This document shows, in pieces, positions 34,101 through 46,248 of a stretch of DNA of 64,000 bases. This DNA comes from Castanea sativa (lineage: Eukaryota > Streptophyta > Magnoliopsida > Fagales > Fagaceae), in NCBI RefSeq assembly GCF_040712315.1, contig NC_134013.1, positions 2,763,001 through 2,827,000 of the forward strand. Reading direction: 5' to 3'. Position 1 is the first letter of the stretch, and each line of letters opens with the position of its first letter. The notes beneath the pieces are model-generated. The model searched no databases and was not told the origin of the DNA. It saw only the letters and a program-made list of their open reading frames with translations. The translations under genes and the position numbers were made by a program.

Positions 34101-36006
34101 CAACAAAAAACATAAATTGTCTAGAATGACTAAAATACACTCTAAATCTAAAAATGACAAAATACATCTAAACTTACAAAATAACTAAAATAATTTTAAA
34201 GTCTCCAAAATGGTCATAATACCTTTAAAACGCCTGGTGTGATTGTAATATCCTTAAATCCACCAAAATGACAAATATAATTCCCCCCCACCCCCCCAAA
34301 AAAAACAACAAAAACCACCTCCCATATAACCTCTAAGATAAACATGATATTCCTAAAACCTTTAAGAATTGCTCTAAACTTTTGAAGGTCATAAAAAATA
34401 ACTTCCAATTGTCATTTTGAAGGTTTCAAGTATTTGTAATTATGCATGTAAATGTGTAATTAGGTAATGGGAAAGCACCACCATGCATCTTTAACGTGGT
34501 GTGGTCAGTCTACAAGTCTTAAAAAAAGAATTTCACACACATACACTTAAATTAAGTTAAAGTAGTATTCTACTTTATATAAATAAATAAAAAATAAATG
34601 AGAAGGTTGAGCTCCAACCAAAATAAATGGTTTAGATGGACAATAGTAACTATTTATTTAGCCATGGTTTCTTTTTACGGTAGTTTTCTCTTTTGGGTAT
34701 GTTTATTTGATGGTTTTTATTAATTGTATTAGGTCTTTTTTTAGTACTCTTCTTTTGTTTGTGCTTATTAGTATAATTTTTTAATTTTTTAATTTTTATA
34801 GCACTTAATTTTTAGATTAATTTTAGTTGCTTTGTATTAATTAATATTTTTAAGTGATGAATGACAGTTGTTATGTTAATTCTATATAAAAATATAGGAA
34901 AATTGGTGATTTTTTTCGTACAAGCCAAATGCAGGAAATATTTTCCATAATTTTTATTTAGAAAACAATTAGCAAACATTGAAAAACAAGTACTTTTCTC
35001 TGAAAATGTTTTTAGCTGAAAAAAAAAAAAAAAAACAGTTTATGCCTAACAACGAAGCCTTGATCAGAATTTGGCCCACATGTTATAATGAAGCAAACAG
35101 CAATGAGATTTTAAAAACATTAATCCACTAAAGCATAAAACACTAATTTTTTCTTCATAAAACTATGTATGTATATATATTCAGGGTCTGTTTGGATACA
35201 GCTGAAAATTGAAAACTGAAAATTAAAAATACTGTAGCAAAATAATTTTTAAATGTGTGAATAATACTGCAGGTCCCATTTAAAAAAAAAAACTGAAAAG
35301 TGTGTGTACTGTTTATGAACAGTGCATGAACAGTACCTGTACAGTGATGAATAGTGTTGCTTGTCGCTAATTGAAACTTGTGCACCAAAAAAAAAAAAAA
35401 AAAAGGGCTGGAAACGCTGAACGCTAGACCTGTTCAGCTATCCAAACTAAGCCTCACTTCCATTTCTCTTATAATAGACCAAAACAAAAAATTCATAGAA
35501 TCCTTCCATCTCTCTTATACTGACCCCATTTACTTTCTTCTCCTCTCATTTCTCTTTGTTCTAAACATATCACAAGTCTTAAACAGGAGTTAGGGAGAAA
35601 CCAATGAAATGTCCAAGATTTTATTACAAAAGCAGCAGAAGTCTTTATTTGAATTATAAATATTTTCACAATTACATAGTCATATAATATGAATATTAGA
35701 GATGATAAATCTTAATTACAGGTATTTAGAAGCAGTATATTTGTTCCTCAAAAAAAGAAGCAGTATATTGATGATGTTCTTCAATTAAATTTAACTATTG
35801 GTCTGCTTAATTATAAGAAAAATTTTGTTAATAAAAATATAAAACACTTTTTATTAATAATTAGTATTGACATCTGACATTCAAAATATCTATCAGGGAA
35901 CAGCGGCTTTTCAGGTTCACAGCCCGGTGGACGAGATCTCCTTGTACTATATTTATCTCAGTTCACTCCATCAACCATCTTGATACCCAATCAACATCAC
36001 AGATAA
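28134..36006 (+). CDS. MIKC*-type MADS-box transcription factor (AGL66/AGL104-like)
   Basis: Eleven exons: 28134-28318, 28853-28906, 29074-29089, 29211-29272, 29406-29433, 29517-29578, 31134-31233, 31317-31373, 31471-31610, 31718-31902, 35897-36006. All junctions are GT-AG and phases match; the protein is 332 aa. The MADS domain (1-60) begins [13 protein letters not shown] and has [15 protein letters not shown]-rich coiled-coil I/K region follows (about 62-188), then a W-L-P-E motif (212-215) and a Q/N-rich tail, as in pollen-expressed MIKC* factors that bind MEF2-type sites as dimers. Intron 6 (1555 bp) holds a MITE and a dispersed repeat. Intron 10 (3994 bp) holds a partial exon-10 copy, a solo LTR and a MITE. 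The last exon is the least certain, but a duplicate at 52957-53066 keeps the same acceptor, frame and stop position. Confidence 0.88.
30304..30443. mobile_element. Hairpin MITE in MADS intron 6
   Basis: Inverted arms of about 36 bp: ATGGTGCTTACTCCTTTCAT on the left, and ATGGTGCTCACTCCTTTCAC when the right is reverse-complemented. Outer ends are TTAGGTAGTC and GAGTACTTAA. About 140 bp in all. Confidence 0.7.
30513..30727 (+). repeat. Dispersed purine-rich repeat (pair at 63864-64000)
   Basis: It shares AACAAAGATGAAAAACAAGT, AAATTGAGATGAGA and GGAAGATAGATGTAGGTGAG with the right end of the window, and both end in a GA-rich stretch with GCRTGG. This copy has an extra internal duplication of the GAGATGAGA block. 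Confidence 0.75.
31846..34110 (+). repeat. Tandem duplication covering the 3' part of MADS exon 10
   Basis: 31846 onward (exon 10 end, donor, intron) is repeated from 33386. The second copy of the exon (33386-33455) keeps frame and GT donor but lacks the 5' half and an acceptor. Shared intron blocks include AGGTTCAAGTTAT, AAAATTATACACA and AACCTCTAAAATAACAA. Without the solo LTR the unit is about 825 bp. Confidence 0.85.
32605..33320 (+). repeat. Solo LTR in MADS intron 10
   Basis: A 716-bp unit starting TGTAGGGGTATT and ending GTGTCCTTACA, flanked by ATAAT (32600-32604, 33321-33325) inside an ATA microsatellite. A TATA box, TATAAATAG, at 32987-32995 gives plus orientation. CCGAGGAC repeats occur in it. 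No internal region, so recombined to a solo LTR. Confidence 0.8.
35184..35453. mobile_element. MITE, Tourist-like, in MADS intron 10
   Basis: Ends GGGTCTGTTTGGATAC and (reverse) GGCTTAGTTTGGATAG, with TCA on both sides. Copy B lacks it between TATATATT and ACTTCC (about 44958). The interior has GAACAGTG repeats. Related copies at 44231-44520 and 55173-55389. Confidence 0.8.
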
Positions 36007-38044
36007 CACACTAAATGGGTTAGGAAATTCATCATTAATAAATAAATGAAATTCAAGAAGGAGAACAAGTTTTAGGCTTATTTAATTTTACCTTTGCCTT
36101 TAGTGTTGGTGATCTTGCTTCTTTTTTTTTTTTTTAACCCCGTAATGTTTAGTTAATATACAGAACGGATCTACATACCTATCATCTCTCTTTTTTCCCT
36201 TACCTTTTTGCTTTAGGTTTTTTTTTTTTTTTTTTTTTGGCATTTAGCAGTACTGTTATTCTGTAAATAATTAAGATAAAAATATGCTGTTATACTTTTT
36301 GGTTGTAATAAATATGGGACGGTTTCATTTTGCTTCTCACAAATTCAATGGTGTCAAATTGTCAATTCATAAGATGAGTCGTTACCATGAAAGAGCCTGT
36401 TGGTTGGGATGAGGCTGAAGGGTGAGGAAAAAATCAAGTGGCGGGCGGGTCAAGGTAAGAAATGAAATGGAATTCAACGGTGTCGATTTACTGAAATAGA
36501 CTGTTACTTCTACAGGGAAGATAAGTCAACTTATGTGGGAACCTGTTTACATACTAAAAGGAGGAAAAGGTTTTGGCTCCAAATTAGTTTGGAGTTATTT
36601 TTGCTCCAATTTATGTTATGACAATTGAATAGATCTATCATTTATATATGATTTTAGCTGCATGTTCTTTTTTAGTAAGTCATATAATCTGTATAAATAA
36701 TAGATATGAATGAATAGTTATATAAATCATCAGGTAATAGGTTTGAAAAAATCATTCCAAACTGATTTGGAGTCAAATTTTGTCTAAACTGTAGGATGGA
36801 AACAAAATTAAGGGAATCAAAAACTTAACCAAATGAAATATGAACAACATTTCCAATAGTCCATTTAACTTGAGTGCCAATCAATTCCTTTGAGAGAAGG
36901 GAAGCTAATACAACATTTCCAATAGACTTGGGATTTAAATGTTGGAAGTCATCCACTAATTCTTGTGAATTGGAAAGCATGACACATGACAATGTTTGCA
37001 TAGTCTATATTGTCAAGAAATTTTTGTGTTGTTGATGTTATCATCAATGACAGCTAATTGAATCATCCGCTAAGTCTGTTGTCTCTTGGTTTATATTTTT
37101 CAATCGTGTAGTAAACTTGTTTGACATAGTTTTTTATATTATAAAATAATTATTTAGTTTATTTTATTTATGTACTATATTTATATTCAATCTATTTTAA
37201 AAAAAAACTTAATAAACCAATAAAAATAAACTATCTAAACGAATGCTAAACAGTCCTCCAGTTTATTTCTACGAGGAAAAGAACTGGAATAGAAGAAAAG
37301 GTAATCCTATTTGTGGCTAGTGGGTTCACCAACTCCGGGTTGAGTGAGTGGGCAGGTAGGTCAGAGTTTTAGGAATGATAGGTGAGTATCACTTGAGAAG
37401 TGGCTTATTATTATTATTTTAGGTAAACAGAGGAATGCATGGAATTCTTGATCAATTGAAAATTTGAAAGACCAATAAATGTTAGTTGAGTTATAAGATT
37501 CTTTATAACTGTCTTAACTATTAAATAAGTCACAATTGTAGAAATTTGTAATAATGTAAGAGGGAAAAGAAGAAGAAAAAATACAAGAATTTAGACGATT
37601 GGGCCTTGTGACTTACATCCTCTGGATAAGAATTTAAGGCGCTACATTTTCTAATTTATGTAAGGACTACTTTGGTAGCAATTAAAGACCGCTAAGTTCG
37701 TGTCATTTTCTCATAATGGGTCTCAATTGGCTACTCTACATTTACGTGTTTCAATTGATTTCCATGAAACTGAAGAAATATTAAACATAAAGATCACCGA
37801 GTTCAACAATGCCTTTGGCTTTTAGCATATTTATTTGGATTATGGCATCTGTCTTTTCTACATATATATGGAGTGTAAACAAGTTGACCAATAATTTTAG
37901 CAGGATCTTACCAAAAATAGGAACAAAATCTGATGTTTAGAAGTTCTAACCAACAGATTTGGCTATTTTCGCCATGACAACCCTTCTAAAGATAAAGAAA
38001 ATTATAGAGAATACAAAGATCTAGAATTTTGCATACGGCGGTAC
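36007..38044. other. Non-coding part of copy A
   Basis: 3' flank of the MADS gene and intergenic DNA matched by 53067-54540. No further gene seen; long T tracts near 36121 and 36221. Confidence 0.5.
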
Positions 38045-38248
38045 TCAAGAACATGACACATACATACTCATTATTAACTTAGTTCTAACACATTTCACTC
38101 GATTTGGTATTCTCAATGGGAGCTGTTTAAAAAGGGTGTCTCTTGCAGACTTCAAATTTTGTAGAGCACTCCTAATGCTAATGCGAGCATCAGAAGATTC
38201 AACTGTGCAAGATAACCCTACCCCGAGGATTGTGATCAGGCAACCATG
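38045..38248 (-). pseudogene. C-terminal tail of an LRR receptor-like kinase (fragment)
   Basis: The minus-strand frame ending at 38045 contains I-L-G-V-G-L-S-C-T-V-E-S-S-D-A-R-I-S-I-R followed by an L-K-S-A-R-D-T-L segment. This resembles the last helix of EFR-type LRR receptor kinases (C..ES..R..I.D.L..L...). No upstream kinase sequence follows; instead LTR-like sequence begins at about 38249. The similarity covers only about 40 residues, so another kinase subfamily, or chance, remains possible. Confidence 0.45.
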
Positions 38249-40230
38249 TTGAACATTGTAGATGCTCATTTTTTGAGAAGTCCAGTAGGAAGAAGAAGCC
38301 CAACAACGTGGACAGAAGAAAGTTAGAAATTGGATAGAAAAGCCATTAAGCCCAAGCGGTAGGAATAATGGATCATAAGTCCATAAAAGCAAACAAATGG
38401 ACCTTAAGGAAGCAAATTGGTCCAAAATGACCCGAAAAGAGAGAAATAGCAAACTCATGGGCAGTATGTGATGTAAAAAAGTGGGAATGGACCACAGCAG
38501 CCACAGTAGGCCCGAAGTAATGCAAGTAAAAAAAGTAAGGGGCAACGGAGAGCCCATAAGCTCCAAGGATAAAGGATGAAGTAATTGGGCTATGAAAACC
38601 CAAGGAGTTAGTAAAAGCCCATGAGAAACATAGAATTAGAAATGGCCAAGGATGCCCCAAGAAAGTAAATGGGCTAAGGATGCCCAAAAGGAAGTAAATG
38701 GGATATAGGAGCCCACAAGTAATGTTATAAAAGGCCCAATGAGCTTATTAGGTCATCAAAAAAAAAAAATAGCAAGCCCAAAGAGGCCCAGCAGTTCTGG
38801 GTCAAATGATATCATGGCAAGAATAGCAAAATGATGCGGCAGGAAGTAATAGCAAAACTGTAGGAATAAAGCAAGAAGAATGGCCTGGAGGAGGAAAAGC
38901 CCACAATTAGGCAAAGCCCAGCCTCTAAGGGAGCAAGCCATAAAGAATGAGAAATCAGGAAACAGCTTACGCCATAAGAAGTTAAGGACGAATGACAGAA
39001 TGGGCAGGCAAACCTCCAAACCGCGGCAAACACATAAGCAACAGGCAGATTTTGGACGAGCATAGAAGTGAGACACACGCAAGGCCCAAACATCACCAGC
39101 CTGTACCCAGCCAATACAAGAAGTGGTAAATCATGGGTCAGAGGTAAGAGGGCATGGTCTGGCATTGGAGAGAGAAAAAAACCTATTTTGAGGTTCCTGC
39201 TCAAGCTCTTTTGAAAGAAGTGTCTTACTGGGATGACATACTACCCAAAAGAAGTAAGGATGAGTTAGAACCACTAGGTGCATGCCATGAGAGATGAAGA
39301 GAGAGAGCACTCACGCCATGGCAGGTAAGAATGCCACGGCAAGCAAACAAACAAACAAAATAGTCATCTTCGTTTGGTGATGTGGAGTGGCACGGTCAGC
39401 ATGGGTAAGTGATGCTGGCTGTGCGATTGACCAATCAAAATGGCCAGCAAGGACACTCACACCAGACAAAGACGGTTAAAGGCTAAAATAGTAAAAGCCA
39501 ATTGCGGCAGGCATTATAAAAAGGACCCTTGCCATGCACAAGGAGGGGGACGGTAACAGTAACCTCTAAGGAGAGAATCACAACAACTAAGCAAACACTG
39601 AGAAATCAAACGAAGAGAAAGGAAAGAAAGAATTAGAGAGAACAGGAAAAATAAAAGGGAGAGAATAGAATGACAGACACGCACCAAATAGGTTGATTCC
39701 ATCTTTCTCTCTCTCAAGCCCATGCTCTCTGCTAAAGGCAAAAGACTTCTCTCGGCACAAGTCATTTAGGCTCATTCCCTTAAAGCAGTTAATTTCTTCT
39801 CGGAGAGATTATTTGCATTGAGAAAATGGCTTCCTTCTTGACTTATACTTCATAACATAACTGGACATGACAAACTGACATTTCTCTTTGATTCAATAAG
39901 CTTATTACTATCTCTTCCATACTTGTTTCTACTATTTCATAAAATAAGCATTCCTTATTATGGCCCATTATTTTACTTTTGTCTAAATAGTGAATGAATA
40001 TCTTTTATTATCTTTATTATATCTTCTTGCTATGATTACCATTGCAGCTCTGTCTGCCATGGGCATGTGATCAAAAATCTTGTAAACGGGGAATAGCTTG
40101 TACACAAGCTAGACCAAAGTGGGTTGCAATTGGACCGATCCCAACTCCTTGATCCAGAACACTTTAGGCCTAGCACGACAAGAGGTAGTCCAGCCAAATA
40201 TTACAAAAAGGCCCACCACAAACATCAGGG
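38249..40230 (+). repeat. Probable long LTR (solo or remnant), about 2 kb
   Basis: Compositionally distinct, with many GGCCCA and AAGCCCA motifs and CCATGC/GGCA repeats, and TATA-like sequences at 38728 (TATAAAAGG) and 39512 (TATAAAAAGG). Possible TG..CA ends are TGTTGAACATTG and CCACAAACATCA, but the flanks do not match, so the borders are tentative. Open minus-strand frames here look non-coding. Absent from copy B. Confidence 0.5.
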
Positions 40231-40290
40231 CTTATAGGTTGGTCATTATGATGAAGGCCTCTCATAAGTTGTAGCATCTTTGGGTTGAGG

Positions 40291-42451
40291 GCGAAAATAG
40301 CCAAATACCACGTTTTGACAAAATTTGTGGTAAACTAACACTGTTTCGGAAATATTTAATAATCTATCACTTTTTTAGTTTTTGAGTTCAGTGAACTCAA
40401 GTTCCTAGGTGAGTCGTCAGTGTGGCACTGCTGACGTGGGATCTATGTAATTAAAAAAGTATTGTGATACCTGATATCATGGAAATCAAGCACTGCTTTA
40501 TGGTACTCAATCTTACTGAAGTCAAGTACCTTGCTTTTTTGGAAAATTACACTTTACCACCCTAAACTATGCCTCAGATTACACTTTGCACCCTAAACTA
40601 TTCGAATGCACAGATTACACCCTAAACTATGACCATTGTTACACTTTGCACTCCAACGTTAGTTTTACTATTAAGTTTGACAGAAATATAAAACATGTGA
40701 CTTGCACCTGTGTATTACTTAAGTGACACAAACTTAAAAGACCAAAAAACTCCCCATCTTCTCAATCAATTAAATTTTTTTTCCAGCTCTCTCATGCATA
40801 CCAGCCCTTTGCCCCAAATCAAAAATCCCTGCAGTCATAAATCCCCAAATCAAAATCATCTTCGGCAGAATCGACACTACCCCATTGCTCCACCACCGTG
40901 ACATCACTCTTAATTGTGGAGCAACACATTTTATTTATCAACTTTCAGATAAGCAGATGATTTTGCAACATAGCAAGTGAAAATTCCTGAATGGTTTTGA
41001 AGGAAAAGCTATTACCGTGGAGCAATGAATAATGGTTTTCAGAATAACCCTCCATGCTAGTTTCCTAGATTGCTGTAAAAAACTAAATATGTGCACAAAC
41101 AACAAAGAACAGCAAATATAGATAGAAAAATTCAGTTGAAAGCTTTGTACATAATCCAATTATTAATACTGCGGAATAGTATCTTCTTGTCCTTCCATAG
41201 GCATCAGGATCGAAGAATGTCAAATGTCATCCATATCTACACACTTCCTATCCTTGAAGCAGACTACCAACAATATAAATATGAATAGCAAAAAAAGAAA
41301 AAACTAAGCTGCAACAAGCATGGAAATCTAGATCTTTTTTTCTTTTCTTTTTTTTTTTTTTCAGAAGGTTATTGAAAACATGAAGTCCAAAGACCAATGC
41401 TTCTAGGAATAACGGCAGTGGAGTGGTAGTGGTGTCAAAGATGATTTTGATTTGGGGAAGGGGCTGATAAGCACACGCACATGAGAAACTTGAAAAAAAA
41501 ATGAAAAAAAAAAGTTTTATTTTTAATTGATTAGGAAGAAGGGGCTTTTGGTCTTTTAAATTTGTGCCACTTAAGCAATGCACATGTGAAAGTCACATGA
41601 TTCATATTTCCATCAAGCTTAACCGTAAAACTAACATCGGGGTGTAAAGTGTAACAAGGATCGTAGTTTAGATTGCAAATTGTGCATTCAAATAGTTTAT
41701 GGTGCAAAGTGTAATTTAGGGCATAGGTTAGGATGATAAAGTATAATTTCTCCTTCTTCTTCTTCTTCTTCTTCTTTTTTTACTTTTTTGTTTCATCGTA
41801 GAGGATTGGTTCCCACTAACTCCATTGAAACTTCCAAGCAAGTGATTGATAACCCACCAACTCTGTTGAAGAAGTGGGTTTTGAAATACTTGTTGAAGAG
41901 AGCTGAATAATAGTAGTGGGTAGCAGGGAGCTTCAAACAAACAAACAAACAAAAAGACAGCAAGTTCTCTAACTCTCTCTCAAATAAAGCAAAATTGGAT
42001 TTTGGTTCTAATAATGACTTTGAAGGGTCAGTCGTCGTGTGGGAGTGGGAGTGGGATGGATGGACAAAAAGGCTAAAAGAAATGGTTTGTTGTTTGTTTA
42101 CATTTACATTTCATCACTTGCTTGGAAGTTTCAGTAGTTAGTGGGAACCAGTCTTCTACTACAAAACAAAAAAGTAAAAAAAGGTTTTAAAAAAAAAAAC
42201 AGAAAAAAGAAGAAGAGGGTACTCAACTTCGGGAAGATCGAGTACTATAGGCATACTACATTTTTTTTTTTTTCATATCAACAATGCCTATTAATAGTGC
42301 CACGCTAGCTACTCACCAAAGAACTCTAATACTATTTAAAACTCAATTTTGTAAAACTCGAATATTAAAAAAAATTATTACTAAATGTTTTTAAAATAGT
42401 ATTAATTTACCATAAATTTTATCAAAACGTGATATTTGGTTATTTCTCGGC
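40291..42451. mobile_element. Long-TIR DNA element (MULE-like), copy A, with nested insertion
   Basis: The left end reads GCGAAAATAGCCAAATACCA; the right end, reverse-complemented, reads GCCGAGAAATAACCAAATAT. Arms continue for about 200 bp and include GTGAGTCGTCAGTGTGGCAC. The core (41754-42180) is shared with copy B; another TIR element is inserted at 40541-41753. No transposase seen. Confidence 0.65.
40541..41753. mobile_element. Nested DNA element with about 200-bp inverted repeats
   Basis: The left arm, GGAAAATTACACTTTACCA, holds repeats of CACCCTAAACTAT, ACACTTTGCAC and GTGACTTGCAC. The right arm mirrors this up to GTATAATTTCTCC. Copy B has no such insert between its GAGTACC and T tract (about 54735). 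The interior (about 40790-41480) holds no recognised gene. MULE-type by arm length; target duplication not resolved. Confidence 0.7.
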
Positions 42452-44230
42452 AACTACTGCCTAGGGAAAACCTGTAACGGGTTAGAAAATATGAGCCCCT
42501 GTATGTCATGCTTACCACAAAAAATTATGCTACCATGAATGACATTCTGAGGAACGTAGGCCACGAGCAGTCAGTCATGCCTCAATCTGCTTTTTATGTA
42601 CATTATCCACGGGCACTCACGTCACTTCTCAATCTGCTTTTTTATTTTTTGATGAACATCTCAATCTGCTTTCTATACTTACATTAAAAATTAATTAGTA
42701 TTTACGTTCAAAAGTATATAGTGTGAAATGTGAATTCTCCGGTCAACGTTAGAAAGAAGAAACCACGTCATTTTGGATGTCAGTAACATTCACACCTGTT
42801 TAATCTACTTTATTATAAATATATAAAATAAATAAAATTATGATTCATTTCTTATTAAAATTGATTATTCGCCCTCTTTCGGGAAAGAAATGAATGAGGT
42901 GAAAATAAATGAGAAAAATAATTTTATAATATCATTTTTGAGAATTTTAATGGAAAGAATTTAAAATCATTCCTTTATTTAGGAGAGTGTGCTTGGTTGG
43001 GTAATATCAGAAAGAAAACTAATGTGAGAAAATACGAGACAAAACATGTTTTTTATTTGTTTGGTAAAAGGTGAAAATGGATTGAATTTTGACATGTTGG
43101 GCTTTGTGGAGTCTAGTTTGTGTAGCCCATTTACAAGATGTAGAAAACCGTGGTTTTGTGATTAGGGTTTTGGTCAAGTCGGTTTTGGAGAGAGAAAATT
43201 GTCTGTAGCCGCAACTTGTATTTTCTCTGATAATAGTAAAATCTCTGCAAGTCCGTGGACGTAAGCAAATTGCCGAACTACGTAAATACTGTCTTGTACG
43301 TGTGATTATTTTTCTTTGACGTGTGTTTTTTCTATTTTTTGTTTCTCACAAGTTTAGGAATTCGTGGTAATTCCCTACATGACATGGTCCAAGAGTTTTC
43401 TCTTTGGTGTACTAAAAATGAATCCGCCAATTTAGGAAGAAAATGAGAAAGAAAAGGGACTGAAGAGAAAATCTCTAGTTTTCCCCATTGTAACGTTATG
43501 GCCAAGCTATTATTCACTTTGTTTTGTCATGCTCAAACTTTTCTTCTTTATTTATTTTTCCTTCTTGTCCACTATTAACGTAAAAGCAGGAGCTAACAAC
43601 GCTGCAACGCTTTTTTTTTTTTTTTTTTTTCAGGCTGCATGTTGCCCGTTGATATCACCATTGTACTTTCTATTGGAATTTTATATATATATCATTATTT
43701 GAATTTTTCTTTAATCTAGGTTTTTTCTTCTTTTTTAATATATTATTTTAACCATTTTAATTAATCACTTTAATAATTTGTCAAATTATTTCAAATAGAT
43801 TTTGCTTCTATAAAAAATTTATTTATTATATATTATATAACATGGGCATACGAGTAAATTTATACAAATTACACATTTTATCCTTTCATTTTTCCTCTCA
43901 ATCAAACAAAAAAGTTTTCTATCTTTTAACTTTTTCATCCCTTCCACCAAACAGAAATTGGAGAAATTAAAATATTTTATATCCTCCTACTTTTTCACCC
44001 TCTCTCATTTTCTATTCTTCCATTTTTCCATCATTCTAATCAAACAAAGCCTAAAGGTGTGTTTGGTTCAACTTTTTGTAATTGTGTGTGTGTGTGTTTT
44101 AAAGCAAAGTGTTTAGTAAAAACCGTTTAAAAGCATTTTTTGAAAAAAAAAAAGTAGAGTGTTTGGCTAACCCTGGACAAAATTGGGATTTGAGATATAA
44201 ATTACCAAAAAAGTTATTAACTATACTATA
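42452..44230. other. Intergenic DNA, right part of copy A
   Basis: No gene. It matches 55714-58640 of copy B in blocks, for example GAAATGTGAATTCTCCGGTC (about 42724 and 56951) and AACGTTATGGCCAA (about 43492 and 57685). Confidence 0.5.
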
Positions 44231-44520
44231 GCTTAGTTTGGATACAGATTATTGTTGCCACGTTTTCAAAAATCTGCGTTTTGTAGCTTTTCTTTTTTTT
44301 TTTAAACGTGCATGAACAGTAACCGGTACTGTTCATGCACGTTATTTCACTGTGCGGGAGACCAATTTCACTGTTCACGCACTGTTCATGAAACCCACAA
44401 GCACTTTATTCAGAAAAAAAAAAAATTTAAAAATTGGTCTCACAACACTATTCACACATTTAAAAATTATTTTGCTACAGTGTTTTCAGTTTTCAGCAAT
44501 AAGCTCTATCCAAACGGACC
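44231..44520. mobile_element. MITE, same family as 35184-35453
   Basis: Ends GCTTAGTTTGGATACAG and CTCTATCCAAACGGACC, CTATA on both sides, interior with an inverted GTGCATGAACAGT pair and TTGCTACAGTGTTTTCAG. It sits at the junction between copies A and B. Confidence 0.7.
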
Positions 44521-45552
44521 CTATATATAAGAGGATTCCTCTCTTTCAACTAAACTTTTATGTGGTTCAAAAATACCATCATTAATGGTTCAAAAATACC
44601 CTCATTAATGAAGGGTAACTTCATTTAGAAATAGGGTCATAAATGTCAAATAACAAATTTCATTTTGAATTCAAAAAAAATTTCATTTAGGAAAATTGGT
44701 GATTTTTTTCGTACAAGCCAAATGCAGGAAATATTTTCCATAATTTTTCTTTAGAAAACAATTAGCAAACATTGAAAAACAAGTACTTTTCTCTGAAATG
44801 TTTTTAGCTCAACAAAAAACAGTTTATGCCTAACAGCGAAGCCTTGGGCAGAATTTGGCCCACATGTTATAACGAAGCAAACAACAATGAGATTTTAAAA
44901 ACATTAATCCACTAAAGCGTAAAACACTAATTTTTTCTTTATTAAACTATGTATATATATTTACTTCCATTTCTCTTATAATAGACCCAGGGCCGGCCCT
45001 AGGCCTAGGTCATTTAGGCCATGGCCTAAGGCCCCCAAATATGAGGGCAGTAAGTGTATTTTTCTTTTCAATTAAAAAAAATATGAGTTAAGTGTACATT
45101 TTTTCCCAAAGGCCAAGATATTATTCGACGCACAGGTCTAAGATATTAGAGTAATGCTAGTATATTACAAATTTTATTATAAAGTCCTATAAATTAATAT
45201 GTCACCAATCACATAAAATAATTCAATACTCATTTATTCTTTTGTTGAAGTGTCACCTCATTGTCACATCAGTTTGTAAGCTTTTTGTAATAAAATTTAT
45301 AGTAAGTTTAGTATTTTCTCCACAAAAAAAAAAATAATAGAAATGCAACTTAATCTCCATTAAGTGAATGAAAAATGCTAAAACTAATACAAATTTTACG
45401 ACCAAAATCTTAAAAACTGATGTGACACTAATATTATTGGTGTCACTTAGACAGTATAATAAATGAATATTTGAATAAATATTTTTTTTAAATTGGTGAT
45501 ATGCTAGTTTGTAAAACTTATATAGTAAGTATCATTAGCTCACTTTGGGTGA

Positions 45553-46164
45553 TGATGGGATTGATATTTACCAACTCTAATATCGTCCATAGAGCTCGTC
45601 CTGGAGAAAACCAAGAAAGTGCTCAAACGAGATTAACATGATCATTGTCTCGTCCGAAGAGCCATCCACCTCAATCTGATTAAGATCGTCCATGGAGGGA
45701 CGACCTTCCATGGAAGGAAGATATGCTCGACTAAAGGATTTCTGGATGAGAAACCCTGGATGAGCCCTTGACACTTAGGAAAATTCCTGTGGACAAGTAA
45801 CTCCGTATTACATGTATAACCTCCAGTGACCGTTATGTGAGAAAAATACAACTTCTAAATAGTTGTGGAAGTTATCCCCGAACCCTTACGCCTCCTCAAA
45901 TCTAGGGGAGGTTATAAGTCTGATAACCATTCTTAGGATACTATATAAACGCTCATTCGGACAAAATAAAGGTATGTTTTTACATTTCCCAAAAAGTTGG
46001 AACTCCGAAATCATAGAGAGAAAACTAACTTTTTCATTGGAGGGTTCTTGGCTGGTAACCCCAGTCACCTTTAATTGTTTTTCTTTCTTTTTCAGACCAC
46101 CAAGGCAGCAAGTAGTCCTTTCAAGTTTGGAGCATCCAGTCTACTGATTTTCTTAGCATCATCA
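45553..46164 (+). repeat. 5' LTR of the Tat/Retand-like element
   Basis: TGATGGGATTG ... AGCATCATCA, 612 bp. TATA box TATATAAA at 45943. The apparent frames inside are not genes. Confidence 0.9.
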
Positions 46165-46166
46165 GT

Positions 46167-46183
46167 TGGCGCCGTCTGTGGGA
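46167..46183 (+). promoter_or_regulatory. Primer binding site
   Basis: TGGCGCCGTCTGTGGGA begins 2 nt after the 5' LTR. The TGGCGCCG start is shared with the PBS of many Athila/Tat elements; the exact tRNA was not determined. Confidence 0.7.
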
Positions 46184-46248
46184 AAGGTGTTTTCTTTTCG
46201 TTCGATTGATTGTTTTCAACAATTAATCTTTCCTAGATAGAAGGCTGA

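Larger units (their letters stand above)
34896..44220 (+). repeat. Large segmental duplication, copy A
   Basis: It starts AGGAAAATTGGTGATTTTTT, as copy B does at 44689. It runs through the last MADS exon, the 36-37.6 kb block, the TIR element, and the block ending around AAAATTGGGATTTGAGAT at about 44180. Copy A has inserts not in copy B: a MITE at 35184-35453, a long LTR region at about 37.7-40.3 kb, and a nested TIR element at 40541-41753. Confidence 0.85.

Noticed and set aside
38373..39204. Long minus-strand frames in the 38.4-39.2 kb region
   Set aside because: They lie in LTR-like sequence with TATA boxes, several phases are open together, and no domain is recognisable.
45577..46147. 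Frames in the LTRs (45577-46147 and 51783-52353)
   Set aside because: The same frames occur in both LTR copies and are non-coding terminal repeat sequence.
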